NCBI RefSeq assembly: GCF_029968015.1
Contig: NZ_JASCIS010000009.1
Location: 160,719 to 224,718, forward strand
Source of the DNA: Streptomyces luteolus
GTDB taxonomy: Bacteria; Actinomycetota; Actinomycetes; Streptomycetales; Streptomycetaceae
Direction of reading: 5' to 3'
DNA: 64,000 bases
The notes below the pieces were generated by a model, which did not search any database, was not told where the DNA came from, and saw only the letters and a program-made list of their open reading frames with translations. This document shows positions 1 to 8,155 of the stretch, piece after piece. The position numbers were made by a program, and so were the translations under genes. Position 1 is the stretch's first letter. The number at the start of each line of letters is the position of its first letter.

Positions 1-663
1 ACGGCCTTCCTCGGGCTCGCCGACGCACTCGACGTCCCCGCCCCGCACGGAGTCCGCGGTGAGCTCGAAGCGCTCCTCGACCGACTCGACCGGCTCGACC
101 GCCTCGACCGGGCCCCTGGCCACGCCCTGCTGCACGGCGACCCGTGCCCCGGCAACGACCTGCACACCGCCGACGGCGTCCGGTTCATCGACTTCGAACA
201 GGCCTCGCTGGGCAGCGGCCTGATGGAACTCGCGTACCTGCGCATCGGCTTCCCGACCTGCTGGTGCGTCACCTCGGCCCCCGCCCCGCTCCTCGACCGG
301 GCGGAGTCCGCGTACCGCACGGCCTGGCGCGCGGCGAGCGGCACCGAGCTCGGCGACGGGGGCGAGGGATCCCCGGAGGCCGGCCTCGTCGACGCCTGCG
401 CGGGGTGGCTGCTCCGCGGGGACGCGCTGGTCGAGAAGGCCCGTCGCGGTACGGCCGACCACCTGGCGCGGATCGCCGAGGAGGACTGGGAGTGGGGCAC
501 CGCCACCGCGCGGGAACGGCTCGTGCACCGGCTCGGCGTGGTCGCCGCGATGACGGCCGACCGGCCCGATCTACGCAGACTCGGCCGGCTCAGCACGGAC
601 CTGCGCCACCGCATCCGCGCCCGCCGGCCCGACCTGAGGCCGGTCCCCTCGCGGCGCCCTTGA
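1..663 (+). CDS. Aminoglycoside phosphotransferase-fold kinase (5' end cut off)
   Basis: The reading frame is already open at base 1 and runs to the TGA at 661-663, so the N-terminal lobe lies outside the window. The visible part holds the catalytic loop HGDPCPGN (133-156) and, a few residues on, the metal-binding IDFE motif (187-198), the pair that defines the APH/choline-kinase fold. The rest is an alpha-helical C-lobe. Such proteins phosphorylate small molecules (aminoglycosides, homoserine, fructosamine and others); the substrate cannot be read from this fragment. The run DRLDRLDRLDR before the catalytic loop is coded by a degenerate 9-base tandem repeat. Kinase fold is confident, substrate unknown. 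Confidence 0.75.
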   Translation, partial: TAFLGLADALDVPAPHGVRGELEALLDRLDRLDRLDRAPGHALLHGDPCPGNDLHTADGVRFIDFEQASLGSGLMELAYLRIGFPTCWCVTSAPAPLLDRAESAYRTAWRAASGTELGDGGEGSPEAGLVDACAGWLLRGDALVEKARRGTADHLARIAEEDWEWGTATARERLVHRLGVVAAMTADRPDLRRLGRLSTDLRHRIRARRPDLRPVPSRRP

Positions 664-751
664 CGCTCGGACGGCGCAACCAGCCCGGCACCCGCCTACG
701 CTGGAGGCACAGCCCCTCGTGCGAGCGAGCCCCAGCGGCGGGAGGCACGCC

Positions 752-1129
752 ATGGCCACGGCTCAGCGCTTCCACATCGACCAGAACGGCCACTCCGTGA
801 CGGTCCAGGTCGCCGGTGTCCACGGCGCGGTCGAACTCCTCGTGGACGGCAAGGTCGTCGCGTACCGCCGTGAACTCGGCCGGGAGACCGCCGTGCTCGA
901 CGCCGAACTCCCCGACGACCCGCCGCGCCCCTTCCGCATCCTGCTCGCGCCCGTGGCGCGCGGGGGCGGGCCGCCCCTGTGCCTCCTGGAGAGCGACCGC
1001 ACCCGCTACCTGCTGCCGCTCACCCCGCAGTCGGACCGCCGCGACCACGCCCTCGGAGCGGCCGACGCGATCCGGATCCTGCGGCGCCGGATCCGGCGGA
1101 TGCGGCGGGTGGCGATGCGGCGGCGGTGA
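752..1129 (+). CDS. Conserved small hypothetical protein
   Basis: A 125-residue protein beginning MATAQRF, with a GGAGG ribosome site at 741-745 six bases before the ATG, which decides this start over an in-frame upstream ATG. The N-terminal half looks like short beta strands (FHIDQNG, VTVQV, AVELLVDGKVVAYR), suggesting a small beta-sandwich or barrel. The last 30 residues are strongly basic (RRRIRRMRRVAMRRR) and could bind nucleic acid or membrane. There is no signal peptide or transmembrane segment. I do not recognise the family and propose no function. Confidence 0.6.
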   Translation: MATAQRFHIDQNGHSVTVQVAGVHGAVELLVDGKVVAYRRELGRETAVLDAELPDDPPRPFRILLAPVARGGGPPLCLLESDRTRYLLPLTPQSDRRDHALGAADAIRILRRRIRRMRRVAMRRR

Positions 1130-1150
1130 GCGGGGCCCCGGCTCGGCCGA

Positions 1151-1321
1151 TCAGCCCTCGGGCTTGACCAGCCCGCGCTCGTACGCCTTGACGAGGCGCT
1201 GCGGTACGAGATGGGTGACGCCGTCGACCGTGACCGGGACGAGGTGCGCGGTCGTGGCCTTCCACTGGGCGCGGCGGTGCCGGGTGTTGCTGCGGGACAT
1301 CTTCCGTTTGGGGACGGCCAT
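1151..1321 (-). CDS. rpmF: 50S ribosomal protein L32, cysteine-free paralogue
   Basis: A 56-residue protein that begins with the L32 signature [21 protein letters not shown], part of the large ribosomal subunit. The usual C-terminal half of L32 carries a four-cysteine zinc ribbon; here there is no cysteine at all (it ends [12 protein letters not shown]). In actinobacteria such zinc-free ribosomal paralogues are made under zinc starvation by Zur derepression and let the cell release zinc from ribosomes. A Zur-box-like sequence lies 47 bases upstream of the start, which fits. No other ribosomal gene is adjacent, so this is a stand-alone paralogue rather than the housekeeping copy. Confidence 0.93.
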   Translation of the reverse strand: MAVPKRKMSRSNTRHRRAQWKATTAHLVPVTVDGVTHLVPQRLVKAYERGLVKPEG

Positions 1322-1367
1322 GAGGGCTCCTCGGGGTGTGGGCGCTGGGCTGACACCGGAAGCTACA

Positions 1368-1382
1368 TGAAAATGACTGTCG
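1368..1382 (-). promoter_or_regulatory. Candidate Zur operator upstream of zinc-free L32
   Basis: TGAAAATGACTGTCG matches the first nine bases of the Streptomyces Zur-box consensus as I recall it (TGAAAATGATTTTCA) and diverges in the second half-site. It lies in an unusually AT-rich patch (to about 1395, including GTTAACAATCA) directly upstream of the cysteine-free rpmF, where a zinc-responsive repressor would block transcription. The assignment is by motif similarity plus gene context. Confidence 0.55.
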
Positions 1383-1503
1383 TTAACAATCACGTCTCGC
1401 GGTGGCCCGTGCGCGGGTGCGCAGACCCGCGCATGACGTAAGAAACCGGACGCCTCGGCCATGTCTCAGTTGGTGAATTTCGCGCGCCCGCGCCGACAGC
1501 ACC

Positions 1504-1866
1504 TCAGCCGTCGATGCCCCGCGCGTACACGCGCCGCTCCGCGCACTCGTGCAGCGCGCGCGTCCACGCCGCGAGCGCCGGGTCGGCGGCCGTCGCCGCG
1601 CGCAGTTCCCGCCAGAGGCCCGCGCGGGTCCAGCGGCTGAACCAGCGGTGTGCCGTGGGCACGGTGACGCCGAAGGCGGGCGGGAGAAGCTGCCAGGCGC
1701 AGCCGCTCGTCAGGACGTACACCACCGCGACGAGCACCTGGCGGCGGTCCGCTGCGGACCTGCCGCCGCCCTGGCTGCGGGGGCGCGGCGCCGGCATGAG
1801 GGGCTCGGCCACCGCCCACAGTTCGTCCGGTACGAGCCGGTCAGCGAGCGCCTCCATGGGCCGCAT
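1504..1866 (-). CDS. IS5-type transposase, N-terminal part only (orphan remnant)
   Basis: A 120-residue frame with the N-terminal domain typical of IS5-group transposases (DUF4096 type): LVPDELWAVAEPLMP, then RQVLVAVVYVLTSGCAWQLLP and VPTAHRWFSRWTRAGLW. This region precedes the DDE catalytic domain, often in a separate first frame joined by frameshifting. No second frame with DDE residues follows; only 180 bases separate its stop from rpmF. I could not see terminal inverted repeats or target duplications. It is either a decayed insertion-sequence fragment or one of the stand-alone short transposase-like proteins seen in Streptomyces; catalytic activity is very unlikely. Confidence 0.65.
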   Translation of the reverse strand: MRPMEALADRLVPDELWAVAEPLMPAPRPRSQGGGRSAADRRQVLVAVVYVLTSGCAWQLLPPAFGVTVPTAHRWFSRWTRAGLWRELRAATAADPALAAWTRALHECAERRVYARGIDG

Positions 1867-1995
1867 CCTAAGGTCGGAAGCGGTGTCCCGCGGGCCGCCA
1901 AACGAGACATGAGCCGATGTGCGCGTAACCCCGCGAGCTGCTTAACCTCTGCGCCACGCCGAGGAGTTCGGCGTCCAGAACGAAGGGGCAGAGGC

Positions 1996-2859
1996 ATGAC
2001 GATCCTGGTCACCGGAGCGACGGGCACGGTCGGACGCATCGTGGTCGACCGGCTGCTCGGCGCGGGCCGCAAGGTACGGGCACTCACCCGCGACCCGGCC
2101 GGCGCGCGGCTCCCCGAAGCCGTCGAAGTGGTGGCGGGCACCCTCACCGAACCCGGCGCCGCACTCGACGGCGTGGACGGCGTGTACTTCCTGGCCGGCG
2201 CGCTCGACCCCGCCGCGGCGGCCGAGCAGGCCCGCGCCTTCGTGGAGCGGGCGGCCCGCGGCGGTGCGCGGCGCATGGTCACGCTCACCAGCAGCGCCGT
2301 CGCGGTACGGCGGCCCGGCAGCTACGAGACGCTGCTCGACGCCGAACAGGCCGTCGAGGCCTCGGAGTTGGAGTGGACGCATGTACGGCCGGGGGAGTTC
2401 GCCGCCAACAAGCTGTCCACGTGGGGCGAGTCGATCCGCATCGAGTCGACGGTACGGAGCGCCTTCCCGGACGCGATCGGCGTACCCGTGCACGAGGCCG
2501 ACATCGCCGAGGTGGCCGTCGCCGCGCTCCTGGAGGACGGTCACGCCGGACGCGCCTACTCGCTCAGCGGGCCCGAGGCGCTCACCCACCGCGAGCAGGC
2601 GGCGGCCATCGGCGCGGGACTCGGCCGCGAGCTGCGTTTCGAGCCGCTGACGTACGGCCAGGCCCGCGCCGCGTACATCACGTCAGGCATCCCGATGGAG
2701 ATCGCCGAGTACCTCCTCGGCTACCAGGCCGAGTACGCGGAGGAGCCGCCGCGGGTCGACCCGGACACGGAGCGGGTCCTCGGCCGGCCGGGCCGCACCC
2801 TGGCGCAGTGGGCGGCCGACCACGCGGACGAGCTGTCGCCGGGCGGCGCGGCAGGCTGA
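1996..2859 (+). CDS. NmrA-like NAD(P)-binding reductase
   Basis: A 287-residue Rossmann protein of the NmrA/QorB-like atypical SDR group. The N-terminus is the dinucleotide-binding strand-loop MTILVTGATGTVG. LTSSAVAVRRPGSYE replaces the classical SDR serine region, and WTHVRPGEFAANKLSTW is the conserved segment after strand 6 of this group. The classical YxxxK pair is absent, as usual for NmrA-like proteins, which act as NADPH sensors or quinone/isoflavone-type reductases. The ATG follows GGGGCAGAGG. A second gene of the same family is at 21436-22266. Cytosolic; substrate unknown. It converges on the aldo/keto reductase gene with a 19-base gap. Confidence 0.8.
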   Translation: MTILVTGATGTVGRIVVDRLLGAGRKVRALTRDPAGARLPEAVEVVAGTLTEPGAALDGVDGVYFLAGALDPAAAAEQARAFVERAARGGARRMVTLTSSAVAVRRPGSYETLLDAEQAVEASELEWTHVRPGEFAANKLSTWGESIRIESTVRSAFPDAIGVPVHEADIAEVAVAALLEDGHAGRAYSLSGPEALTHREQAAAIGAGLGRELRFEPLTYGQARAAYITSGIPMEIAEYLLGYQAEYAEEPPRVDPDTERVLGRPGRTLAQWAADHADELSPGGAAG

Positions 2860-2878
2860 GCCCGAAAGCCCGGCCTCC

Positions 2879-3814
2879 TCAGGGCAGCGGCGTTCCTCGG
2901 GCCGTGATCCACAGCCCGTACCACTCGTCGTGGGAGAGCCGGGGCTCGTCGGTGGCGTCCCGGCAGGCGCGGATGCGGGCCGGGTTGGCGGTGCCGATGA
3001 CCGGGACGATGCCGGCCGGGTGGCGGCGGAGCCACCACAGCACGATCGTCTCCGGTGTGGTGCCCTTCTGCTCCGCCAGCTCGCGGACCAGAAGGGCCGT
3101 CGCCCGGTCGGCCGCCGTCTCGGGGCGGTCGGTGTAGCGGCCCTGCGCCAGGGCACCCCAGGCCTGCAGCCGTACGGAGTGCGACCGGCAGTAGTCCAAC
3201 GTGCCCTCGGGAAAGCCGAGTTGGGCTGCCGCCGGAGTGTTGACCAGGACCTCGGACTCCAGCCAGTCCCTGCGGTGCAGGCTCATCTCCAGCTGGTTCG
3301 CGACCAGTGGGATATCCAACGGGGCCTGAAGACGGGCGAGTTGTTGCGCATCCATGTTGGACACGCCGAACTGCCCTACCAGACCCTGCCGGTGAAGGGA
3401 CGTCAGGACCTCGGCGATGTCCTCCGGGTCGGCGAGCGGGTCGGGGCGGTGCAGCAGCAGCGTGTCCAGCCGGTCCGTGCGCAGCCGGGTCAGGCTCTCC
3501 TCCACGCACCGCGCGATGCTGCCGCCCCGCAGGTCGTACGTGCCGGGCCGGTCGCCCTCGGCGAGCCGGATGCCGCACTTGGTCTGCAGCGTGATCCTGT
3601 CCCGCAGCCCGGGTGCGCGGGCCAGTACCTCTCCGAAGACCGCCTCGGCCTTGCCGTGCCGGTAGATGTCGGCGTGGTCGAACGCGGTGATGCCCGCGTC
3701 GAGCGCCGCCTCGACCACGGCGTGCGCGTGCTCCACGTCGGCCGCGCCGTACGGCTCGCGGTCCCAGCTGCCGCCCAGTCCCATACAGCCGTGGATCAGC
3801 CGGTCCTGCGCCAT
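2879..3814 (-). CDS. Aldo/keto reductase (YdhF-like)
   Basis: A 311-residue NADPH-dependent TIM-barrel oxidoreductase. The catalytic tetrad is visible: Asp and Tyr in AFDHADIYRHG, Lys in LQTKCGI, His in LLHRPD. The late VIGTANPARI segment is the usual cofactor phosphate-binding loop. It opens RLIHGCMGLGGSWD, like oxidoreductases of the YdhF subgroup. The ATG at 3814 gives the standard family length; upstream in-frame sequence belongs to no recognisable domain. It would reduce an aldehyde or ketone to an alcohol. It lies 119 bases downstream of the acyl-CoA ligase on the same strand and may share its transcript. Confidence 0.88.
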   Translation of the reverse strand: MAQDRLIHGCMGLGGSWDREPYGAADVEHAHAVVEAALDAGITAFDHADIYRHGKAEAVFGEVLARAPGLRDRITLQTKCGIRLAEGDRPGTYDLRGGSIARCVEESLTRLRTDRLDTLLLHRPDPLADPEDIAEVLTSLHRQGLVGQFGVSNMDAQQLARLQAPLDIPLVANQLEMSLHRRDWLESEVLVNTPAAAQLGFPEGTLDYCRSHSVRLQAWGALAQGRYTDRPETAADRATALLVRELAEQKGTTPETIVLWWLRRHPAGIVPVIGTANPARIRACRDATDEPRLSHDEWYGLWITARGTPLP

Positions 3815-3933
3815 CTCGCCCCGTTCTGCCGCCGGTTGCCGGCGCCGGCCGTACGGGCCGGACGACGCCGAGGGACGGATCACGATAGCCAAGGAGACCT
3901 GCGCCGGGCCCGCCGGGATGCCGCGGCGGTCAA

Positions 3934-5613
3934 CTACTCGTGTTGTGAGCGGAGTTCGGTTTTGAGGATCTTGCCCGCGGCGGACACCGGAAGTGCGGGT
4001 ACGAAGTGCAGCTCCCGCACCCGCTGGTACGGGGCGACGCGCTCGGCCACGTACGCCATCAGCTCCTCGGCGCTCGCCATGGCCGAGGGGCGGAGGACCA
4101 CGTACGCGGCGGGGATCTCGCCCGCCTCCGGGTGCGGTACGCCGATGACGGCGGCGGCGGCGACCGCCGGGTGTCCGGCGAGTACGTCCTCCAGGTGCAG
4201 GGGATAGACGTTGTAGCCCTTGTAGATCAACATGTCCTTGACCCGGCCGGAGAGGAACAGGAAGCCGCGCTCGTCCACCCGGCCCACGTCGCCGGTGCGG
4301 AGCCAGCCGTCCCGGAACTGGTCCGCGGTCAGATCGGCGCGGCCGTGGTAGCCGTCGGTGATCTGCGGGCCGCGGGCCCAGACCTCGCCGGTCCCGCCGA
4401 CGGGCAGCTCCCGCTCGGGGTCGGTGAGGTCGCGGATGCTCAACTCCGTTCCGGGGACGGGGAGTCCGACCGAACCGGGCGGAGTACCGACCGCCGGGTC
4501 CACCGGGTGCAGGGTGAGGGACATGGTCGCTTCGGTGAGCCCGTACCCCTCGGTGACCAGCGCGTTGGGGAACAGCTCGCCGAGCCGTCGTACGGTCTCC
4601 GGGTCGATGGGCGCCGCGCCCGAGAGGACGTTGGAGACGGACTCGACCCGGAGCCCGGCGGCGGACGGCGCGGCGAGCAGGGCCCGGTACATCGCGGGGG
4701 AGCCGCCGAGCCAGGACACCTCGTGCTCCACGACGTCCGCGAGGAACCGCTCGGGGTCGAAGCGCGCGCACAGCACCACCGTCGTGCCGACCAGCGTGTT
4801 GCCGACGAGCCCGATCAGGCCCATGGCGTGGAACAGCGGAGCCACCGCGAGGGTGGTCGCCGTGCCGGGAGCGTGGTGGTGGGCCGTGGCGCGCTCCTTG
4901 TCCTGCTCGGCGCCGAGCAGCCCGTCGACGAGGACGGTGCGGGCGGCGCCCCGGAACCAGGCGACCTGCGCGATGTTCGCGAGGAGGTTGCGGTGCAGCA
5001 CACGCACCGCCTTGGAGCGGCCCGTGGTGCCGCCCGTGTACGCGAGGTGGGCCAGGTCGTCCGGGCGGCGCAGGACCCGCTCGGCGTGCCCGTACCGGAG
5101 CAGCGACTCGGCGGCGAGCACGGCCCGGCCCGTCGGTGGGGGCGGCGCCGCGGCGGTCGGTGCCTGCGCGGTCGGTCCTTGCGCGGCCGGTCCCGCGGCG
5201 CCGGGGACGACGACGGTGAGGTGCGGCGCCGGTGCGTCGGCCGCGTACACCGAGGCGAGCGACGCGGGGTGGGCGACCACCGCGCGCGCACCGGAGTCCG
5301 CGAGCTGAGCGGCGAGCGCGGCGGGCGGCAGTGCCGGGTTGGCCGGGCAGACCACGGCACCCGCGTACAGCGCGCCCCAGTAACTGACCGGAAACCACAG
5401 GCAGTTGGGGACGAGCAGCAGGACCGTGTCGCCCGGTGCGATGCCGTGCTCGTGCAGGCCGCGCGCGAACCGCTGTGCCTGCTCGTGCAGTTCGGCGAAG
5501 GTGAGGGACCGCTCACCGTCGCGTACGGCGACTCGGTCGGCGAAGTGATGGGCCGCACCGGCCAGGACGGCGCCCGCGTCGACGGCCGGGAAGGTCAGCG
5601 TGGTACCGGTCAA
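3934..5613 (-). CDS. AMP-dependent acyl-CoA synthetase (4-coumarate:CoA ligase-like)
   Basis: An adenylate-forming enzyme of about 559 residues that activates a carboxylic acid to its CoA thioester with ATP. Visible motifs are the P-loop YTGGTTGRSK (about residue 192), GYGLTEATMSL (A5), the RTGDVGRVDERGFLFLSGR hinge (A8), the KGYNVYP segment and the C-terminal AAGKILKTEL with the catalytic lysine. An Ala/Pro-rich loop near residues 140-160 is longer than usual. I chose the TTG at 5613 because GAGGAG lies seven bases upstream; in-frame GTGs at 5631 and 5646 are alternatives. It heads a minus-strand set with the decayed racemase and SDR, so it probably activates the acid that the local beta-oxidation enzymes degrade. 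Confidence 0.88.
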   Translation of the reverse strand: MTGTTLTFPAVDAGAVLAGAAHHFADRVAVRDGERSLTFAELHEQAQRFARGLHEHGIAPGDTVLLLVPNCLWFPVSYWGALYAGAVVCPANPALPPAALAAQLADSGARAVVAHPASLASVYAADAPAPHLTVVVPGAAGPAAQGPTAQAPTAAAPPPPTGRAVLAAESLLRYGHAERVLRRPDDLAHLAYTGGTTGRSKAVRVLHRNLLANIAQVAWFRGAARTVLVDGLLGAEQDKERATAHHHAPGTATTLAVAPLFHAMGLIGLVGNTLVGTTVVLCARFDPERFLADVVEHEVSWLGGSPAMYRALLAAPSAAGLRVESVSNVLSGAAPIDPETVRRLGELFPNALVTEGYGLTEATMSLTLHPVDPAVGTPPGSVGLPVPGTELSIRDLTDPERELPVGGTGEVWARGPQITDGYHGRADLTADQFRDGWLRTGDVGRVDERGFLFLSGRVKDMLIYKGYNVYPLHLEDVLAGHPAVAAAAVIGVPHPEAGEIPAAYVVLRPSAMASAEELMAYVAERVAPYQRVRELHFVPALPVSAAGKILKTELRSQHE

Positions 5614-5615
5614 GA

Positions 5616-5699
5616 GATCACTCCTCGGGGTCACTGCTCGGGTCACTCCTCGGGCCAGTGTTCGGGTCAGCCCTCAGATCACTCCTCAGATCACTCCTT
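5616..5699. repeat. Degenerate ~12-bp tandem repeats (GATCACTCCTCGG type)
   Basis: About seven imperfect copies of a 12-13 base unit (GATCACTCCTC, GTCACTGCTCG, GTCACTCCTCG, CAGCCCTCA and so on) fill the gap between the acyl-CoA ligase and the decayed CoA-transferase on the minus strand. Each unit read on the minus strand contains GAGGAGTGA, so the array supplies several ribosome-site-like sequences and GTG triplets, which makes the ligase start ambiguous. Confidence 0.6.
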
Positions 5700-6045
5700 G
5701 CCTGGTCAGGCGGTCGAGTTCGGGCGACGTCAGGCCAGCTTCGGCCAGCACGCTCCGGGTGTCCTCGCCCGTCCTCGGCCGAGCGCCCGGCGCGGTCGCC
5801 GGGGTGGCGGAGAACCGAGGCGCGGGGGCGGGCCGCAGCGGTCCGTCGCCGTCGAGGAACGTGCCGCGCGCCCGGTTGTGCGGGTGGGCGGCGGCCTCGG
5901 TCAGGGAGAGTACGGGCGCTCCTCGGACCACGCCCCGGCCGCGAGGAAGCCGTACGTCATGGCGAGCAGCAGCGCACTGCCGTCCGTCATCGCGGCGTCG
6001 ACCACCTGCCCGCTTCCGGTCGCCCGCCGCGCTCGACGAGTTGGA
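5686..6045 (-). pseudogene. Decayed CaiB/BaiF CoA-transferase (alpha-methylacyl-CoA racemase-like)
   Basis: Two pieces of one family survive in different frames. Around 5930-6040 the minus strand reads [20 protein letters not shown] then [14 protein letters not shown], the central part of alpha-methylacyl-CoA racemases. From about 5917 to the stop at 5686 another frame reads [20 protein letters not shown] and then the typical end (PAPRFSATP...GEDTRSVLAEAGL). The few hundred bases that should join these blocks are missing, and the N-terminal catalytic region is absent, so this is an internally deleted, frameshifted relic. An intact gene would have epimerised or transferred CoA on 2-methyl-branched acyl groups, matching the neighbouring ligase, SDR and dehydrogenase. 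Confidence 0.72.
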
Positions 6046-6074
6046 CGGGCGTGACGACCTGAGCGTCGGCGTCC

Positions 6075-6836
6075 TCACTTCGGCGCCATCCTGATCGCCC
6101 CGTCCAGGCGGATGACCTCGCCGTTGAGCATCGGGTTCGCCACGATGTGCCCGACCAGGGAGGCGAACTCGTCCGGAGTGCCGAGGCGCGGCGGGTGCGG
6201 CACCTGGCGGCCGAGCGAATCGCGCACCTCCTGCGGGGCCTTGCCGAGCAGCGGGGTGTCGAAGATGCCGGGCGCCACGGTCGACACCCGGATCTGCCGG
6301 CCGGCCAGGTCGCGCGCGATGGGCAGGGTCATGCCGACGATGCCGCCCTTGGACGCCGAGTACGCGGCCTGCCCGATCTGTCCGTCGAAGGCCGCGATCG
6401 AGGCGGTGTTGACGATGACGCCGCGGTCGCCGTCCAGCGGTTCGTTGTCGGCCATCCGCGCCGCGGCCAGGCGGATCACGTTGAACGTGCCGATCAGGTT
6501 GACCGTGACCACCTTGGTGAACTGATCGAGCGGGTACGGGCCGTCCCGGCCGACAGTACGGGCCGAGCCGCCGATCCCCGCGCAGTTGACGACCACCCGC
6601 AGCGGGCCCTGCGCCACCGCCGCGCCGACGGCCCGCGTCACGTCCCGCTCGTCCGTCACGTCCCCCGCGACGAACTCCGCCCGATCGCCCAACTCCTTCG
6701 CGACGGACCGGCCTTCGGAGCTCGGCAGGTCGAAGAGGACCACGCGGGCGCCGGACGCCAGGAGCTCGCGCGCGGTGGCCAGACCGAGGCCGGAGGCGCC
6801 ACCGGTGACCAATGCCGAAACACCATCGGTACGCAT
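6075..6836 (-). CDS. SDR, 3-hydroxyacyl-CoA dehydrogenase type II (HSD10)-like
   Basis: A 253-residue classical short-chain dehydrogenase. It shows the cofactor motif [11 protein letters not shown], the NCAG motif (VVNCAGIGG), the catalytic Ser in [11 protein letters not shown], and Tyr and Lys in YSASKGG; the end [17 protein letters not shown] is typical. Length and the [10 protein letters not shown] segment resemble HSD10-like enzymes, which oxidise 3-hydroxy(-2-methyl)acyl-CoA with NAD in branched-chain beta-oxidation. The ATG at 6836 follows a GGGGA ribosome site; a GTG twelve bases upstream is possible. The promoter region holds a palindrome (6859-6872) shared with the acyl-CoA dehydrogenase and TetR genes, which predicts common repression. 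Confidence 0.85.
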   Translation of the reverse strand: MRTDGVSALVTGGASGLGLATARELLASGARVVLFDLPSSEGRSVAKELGDRAEFVAGDVTDERDVTRAVGAAVAQGPLRVVVNCAGIGGSARTVGRDGPYPLDQFTKVVTVNLIGTFNVIRLAAARMADNEPLDGDRGVIVNTASIAAFDGQIGQAAYSASKGGIVGMTLPIARDLAGRQIRVSTVAPGIFDTPLLGKAPQEVRDSLGRQVPHPPRLGTPDEFASLVGHIVANPMLNGEVIRLDGAIRMAPK

Positions 6837-6858
6837 GGGCTTCCCCACATCTGTTAAC

Positions 6859-6872
6859 TTAACGATCGTTCA
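6859..6872. promoter_or_regulatory. TetR-type operator, copy 1 (TTAACGATCGTTCA)
   Basis: TTAACGATCGTTCA contains the perfect palindrome AACGATCGTT. It sits between the divergent SDR (start 6836, minus) and metallo-beta-lactamase (start 6984, plus) genes, 23 bases upstream of the SDR start. The same core recurs at 8107, 10758 and, in a two-base variant, 12331. The likely ligand is the TetR protein coded at 10821-11435. Confidence 0.7.
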
Positions 6873-6983
6873 GCAAATGTCGTCCTCAGGCAACCACAGG
6901 CCCCAGAGGGTGTCAACGGACCGGACGGCGACGCCGGATCGGACGTCGACGGCGGCCGGACGGCACGTACGGAAAGGACGACC

Positions 6984-8024
6984 GTGACACTCGAGATCAC
7001 CGGCACCACGCAGTGGCAGGCCTGGCAGGACCGCGTCCTTCCGCCGGTCGAGCGGGTCCGCGACGGGCTCTGGTCCATCCCCGTCCCGATCCCGGACAAC
7101 CCGCTGCGCTACGTCCTGGTGTACGCCCTGGAGTCCGGCGACGGCGTCGTCCTCGTCGACGCCGGCTGGCCCGCCGAGACCTCCTGGCGGGCCCTCTGCG
7201 ACGGTCTCGCCCGGATGGGCACCTCCGTCGAGCACGTCAAGGCCGTCCTCGTCACCCACAACCACGCCGACCACCTGGGCCTGGCCGGCCGGGTCCGCGA
7301 GGCCTCCGGCGCGTACGTCGCCCTGCACGCCCTGGACGCCGCCCCGTTGGGCGCCCGCGAGGTGTGGCGCACCGACCTGCTGCACCACCTCACCCGCCAC
7401 GGCATGCCCGCACCCGAGGCCGCCGGCACCGTGGACGCCCTGAACGTCGACCTGCTCTTCGGCGCGCCCGAGCCCGATGTGCTGCTGCGGGACGAGGAGC
7501 GCGTCAGGCTGCCCGGCCTGGACCTGACCGTCCTCTGGACCCCCGGCCACAGCCCCGGCCACTCCTGCTTCCACGAGCCGGGCCGCCGCCTGCTGTTCTC
7601 CGGGGACCATGTGCTGCCCCGCATCACCCCGGCCGTAGGCGTGTACGCGCGGACGGTCGGCGACCCGCTCGCGGACTTCCTGGCCTCCCTCGACCGGCTC
7701 GAACGGTACGAGGTGGAGGAGGTCCTGCCCGCCCACGAGTACCGCTTCCGCCGCCTGGACCAGCGGCTCGTCCAGATGGCCCGGCACCACACCGAACGCC
7801 TCGCGGAGACGTACGCGGCCGTACGCGAGGCCCCGGGCGCCACCGCCTGGGAACTCGCCGCCGAGCTCGAATGGTCCCGCCCCTGGGGGCAGTTCGGCAT
7901 CCAGCAGCGCCGCTTCGCCCTGGGCGAGACCCTGGCCCATCTCACCCTCCTGCGGACCAGGCGGGAGATCACCGCGAGCGACGAGGAACCGACACGCTGG
8001 CATGTCGCGGGGCACGCGCCCTGA
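6984..8024 (+). CDS. Metallo-beta-lactamase-fold hydrolase
   Basis: A 346-residue MBL-fold protein. The metal-binding motif THNHADH is preceded by the strand VVLVDAGW; further ligands are His in TPGHSPGHSC, Asp in LLFSGDHVLP and His in VLPAHEYRF. The GTG start at 6984 has GGAAAGGA at 6971-6978. The last ~100 residues (RRLDQRLVQMARHHTERL to the end) form a helical tail with a winged-helix-like look, as in LACTB2/RNase-Z-like or thioesterase-type MBL proteins. Between beta-oxidation genes that share an operator, an acyl-CoA thioesterase or lactone hydrolase role is plausible but inferred. Confidence 0.82.
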   Translation: MTLEITGTTQWQAWQDRVLPPVERVRDGLWSIPVPIPDNPLRYVLVYALESGDGVVLVDAGWPAETSWRALCDGLARMGTSVEHVKAVLVTHNHADHLGLAGRVREASGAYVALHALDAAPLGAREVWRTDLLHHLTRHGMPAPEAAGTVDALNVDLLFGAPEPDVLLRDEERVRLPGLDLTVLWTPGHSPGHSCFHEPGRRLLFSGDHVLPRITPAVGVYARTVGDPLADFLASLDRLERYEVEEVLPAHEYRFRRLDQRLVQMARHHTERLAETYAAVREAPGATAWELAAELEWSRPWGQFGIQQRRFALGETLAHLTLLRTRREITASDEEPTRWHVAGHAP

Positions 8025-8106
8025 GCGCGTGCCACTCGACGCCCGCGTCTCCAGGTTGGCGCACGCCCTGCCCGCCCGTGGACACGTCACGTACGGCAGA
8101 GCTACC

Positions 8107-8120
8107 TTAACGATCGTTCG
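8107..8120. promoter_or_regulatory. TetR-type operator, copy 2 (TTAACGATCGTTCG)
   Basis: TTAACGATCGTTCG, identical to copy 1 except for the last base, 36 bases upstream of the acyl-CoA dehydrogenase start. This position would overlap or follow the promoter and block transcription of the dehydrogenase. Confidence 0.7.
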
Positions 8121-8155
8121 ACTCGGTGACTGACCACGCTCGAGAAGAGGCTGCC

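Noticed and set aside
3815..5398. One giant protein joining the aldo/keto reductase frame with upstream sequence
   Set aside because: The upstream part is the wrong frame of the acyl-CoA ligase gene; the reductase starts naturally at 3814.
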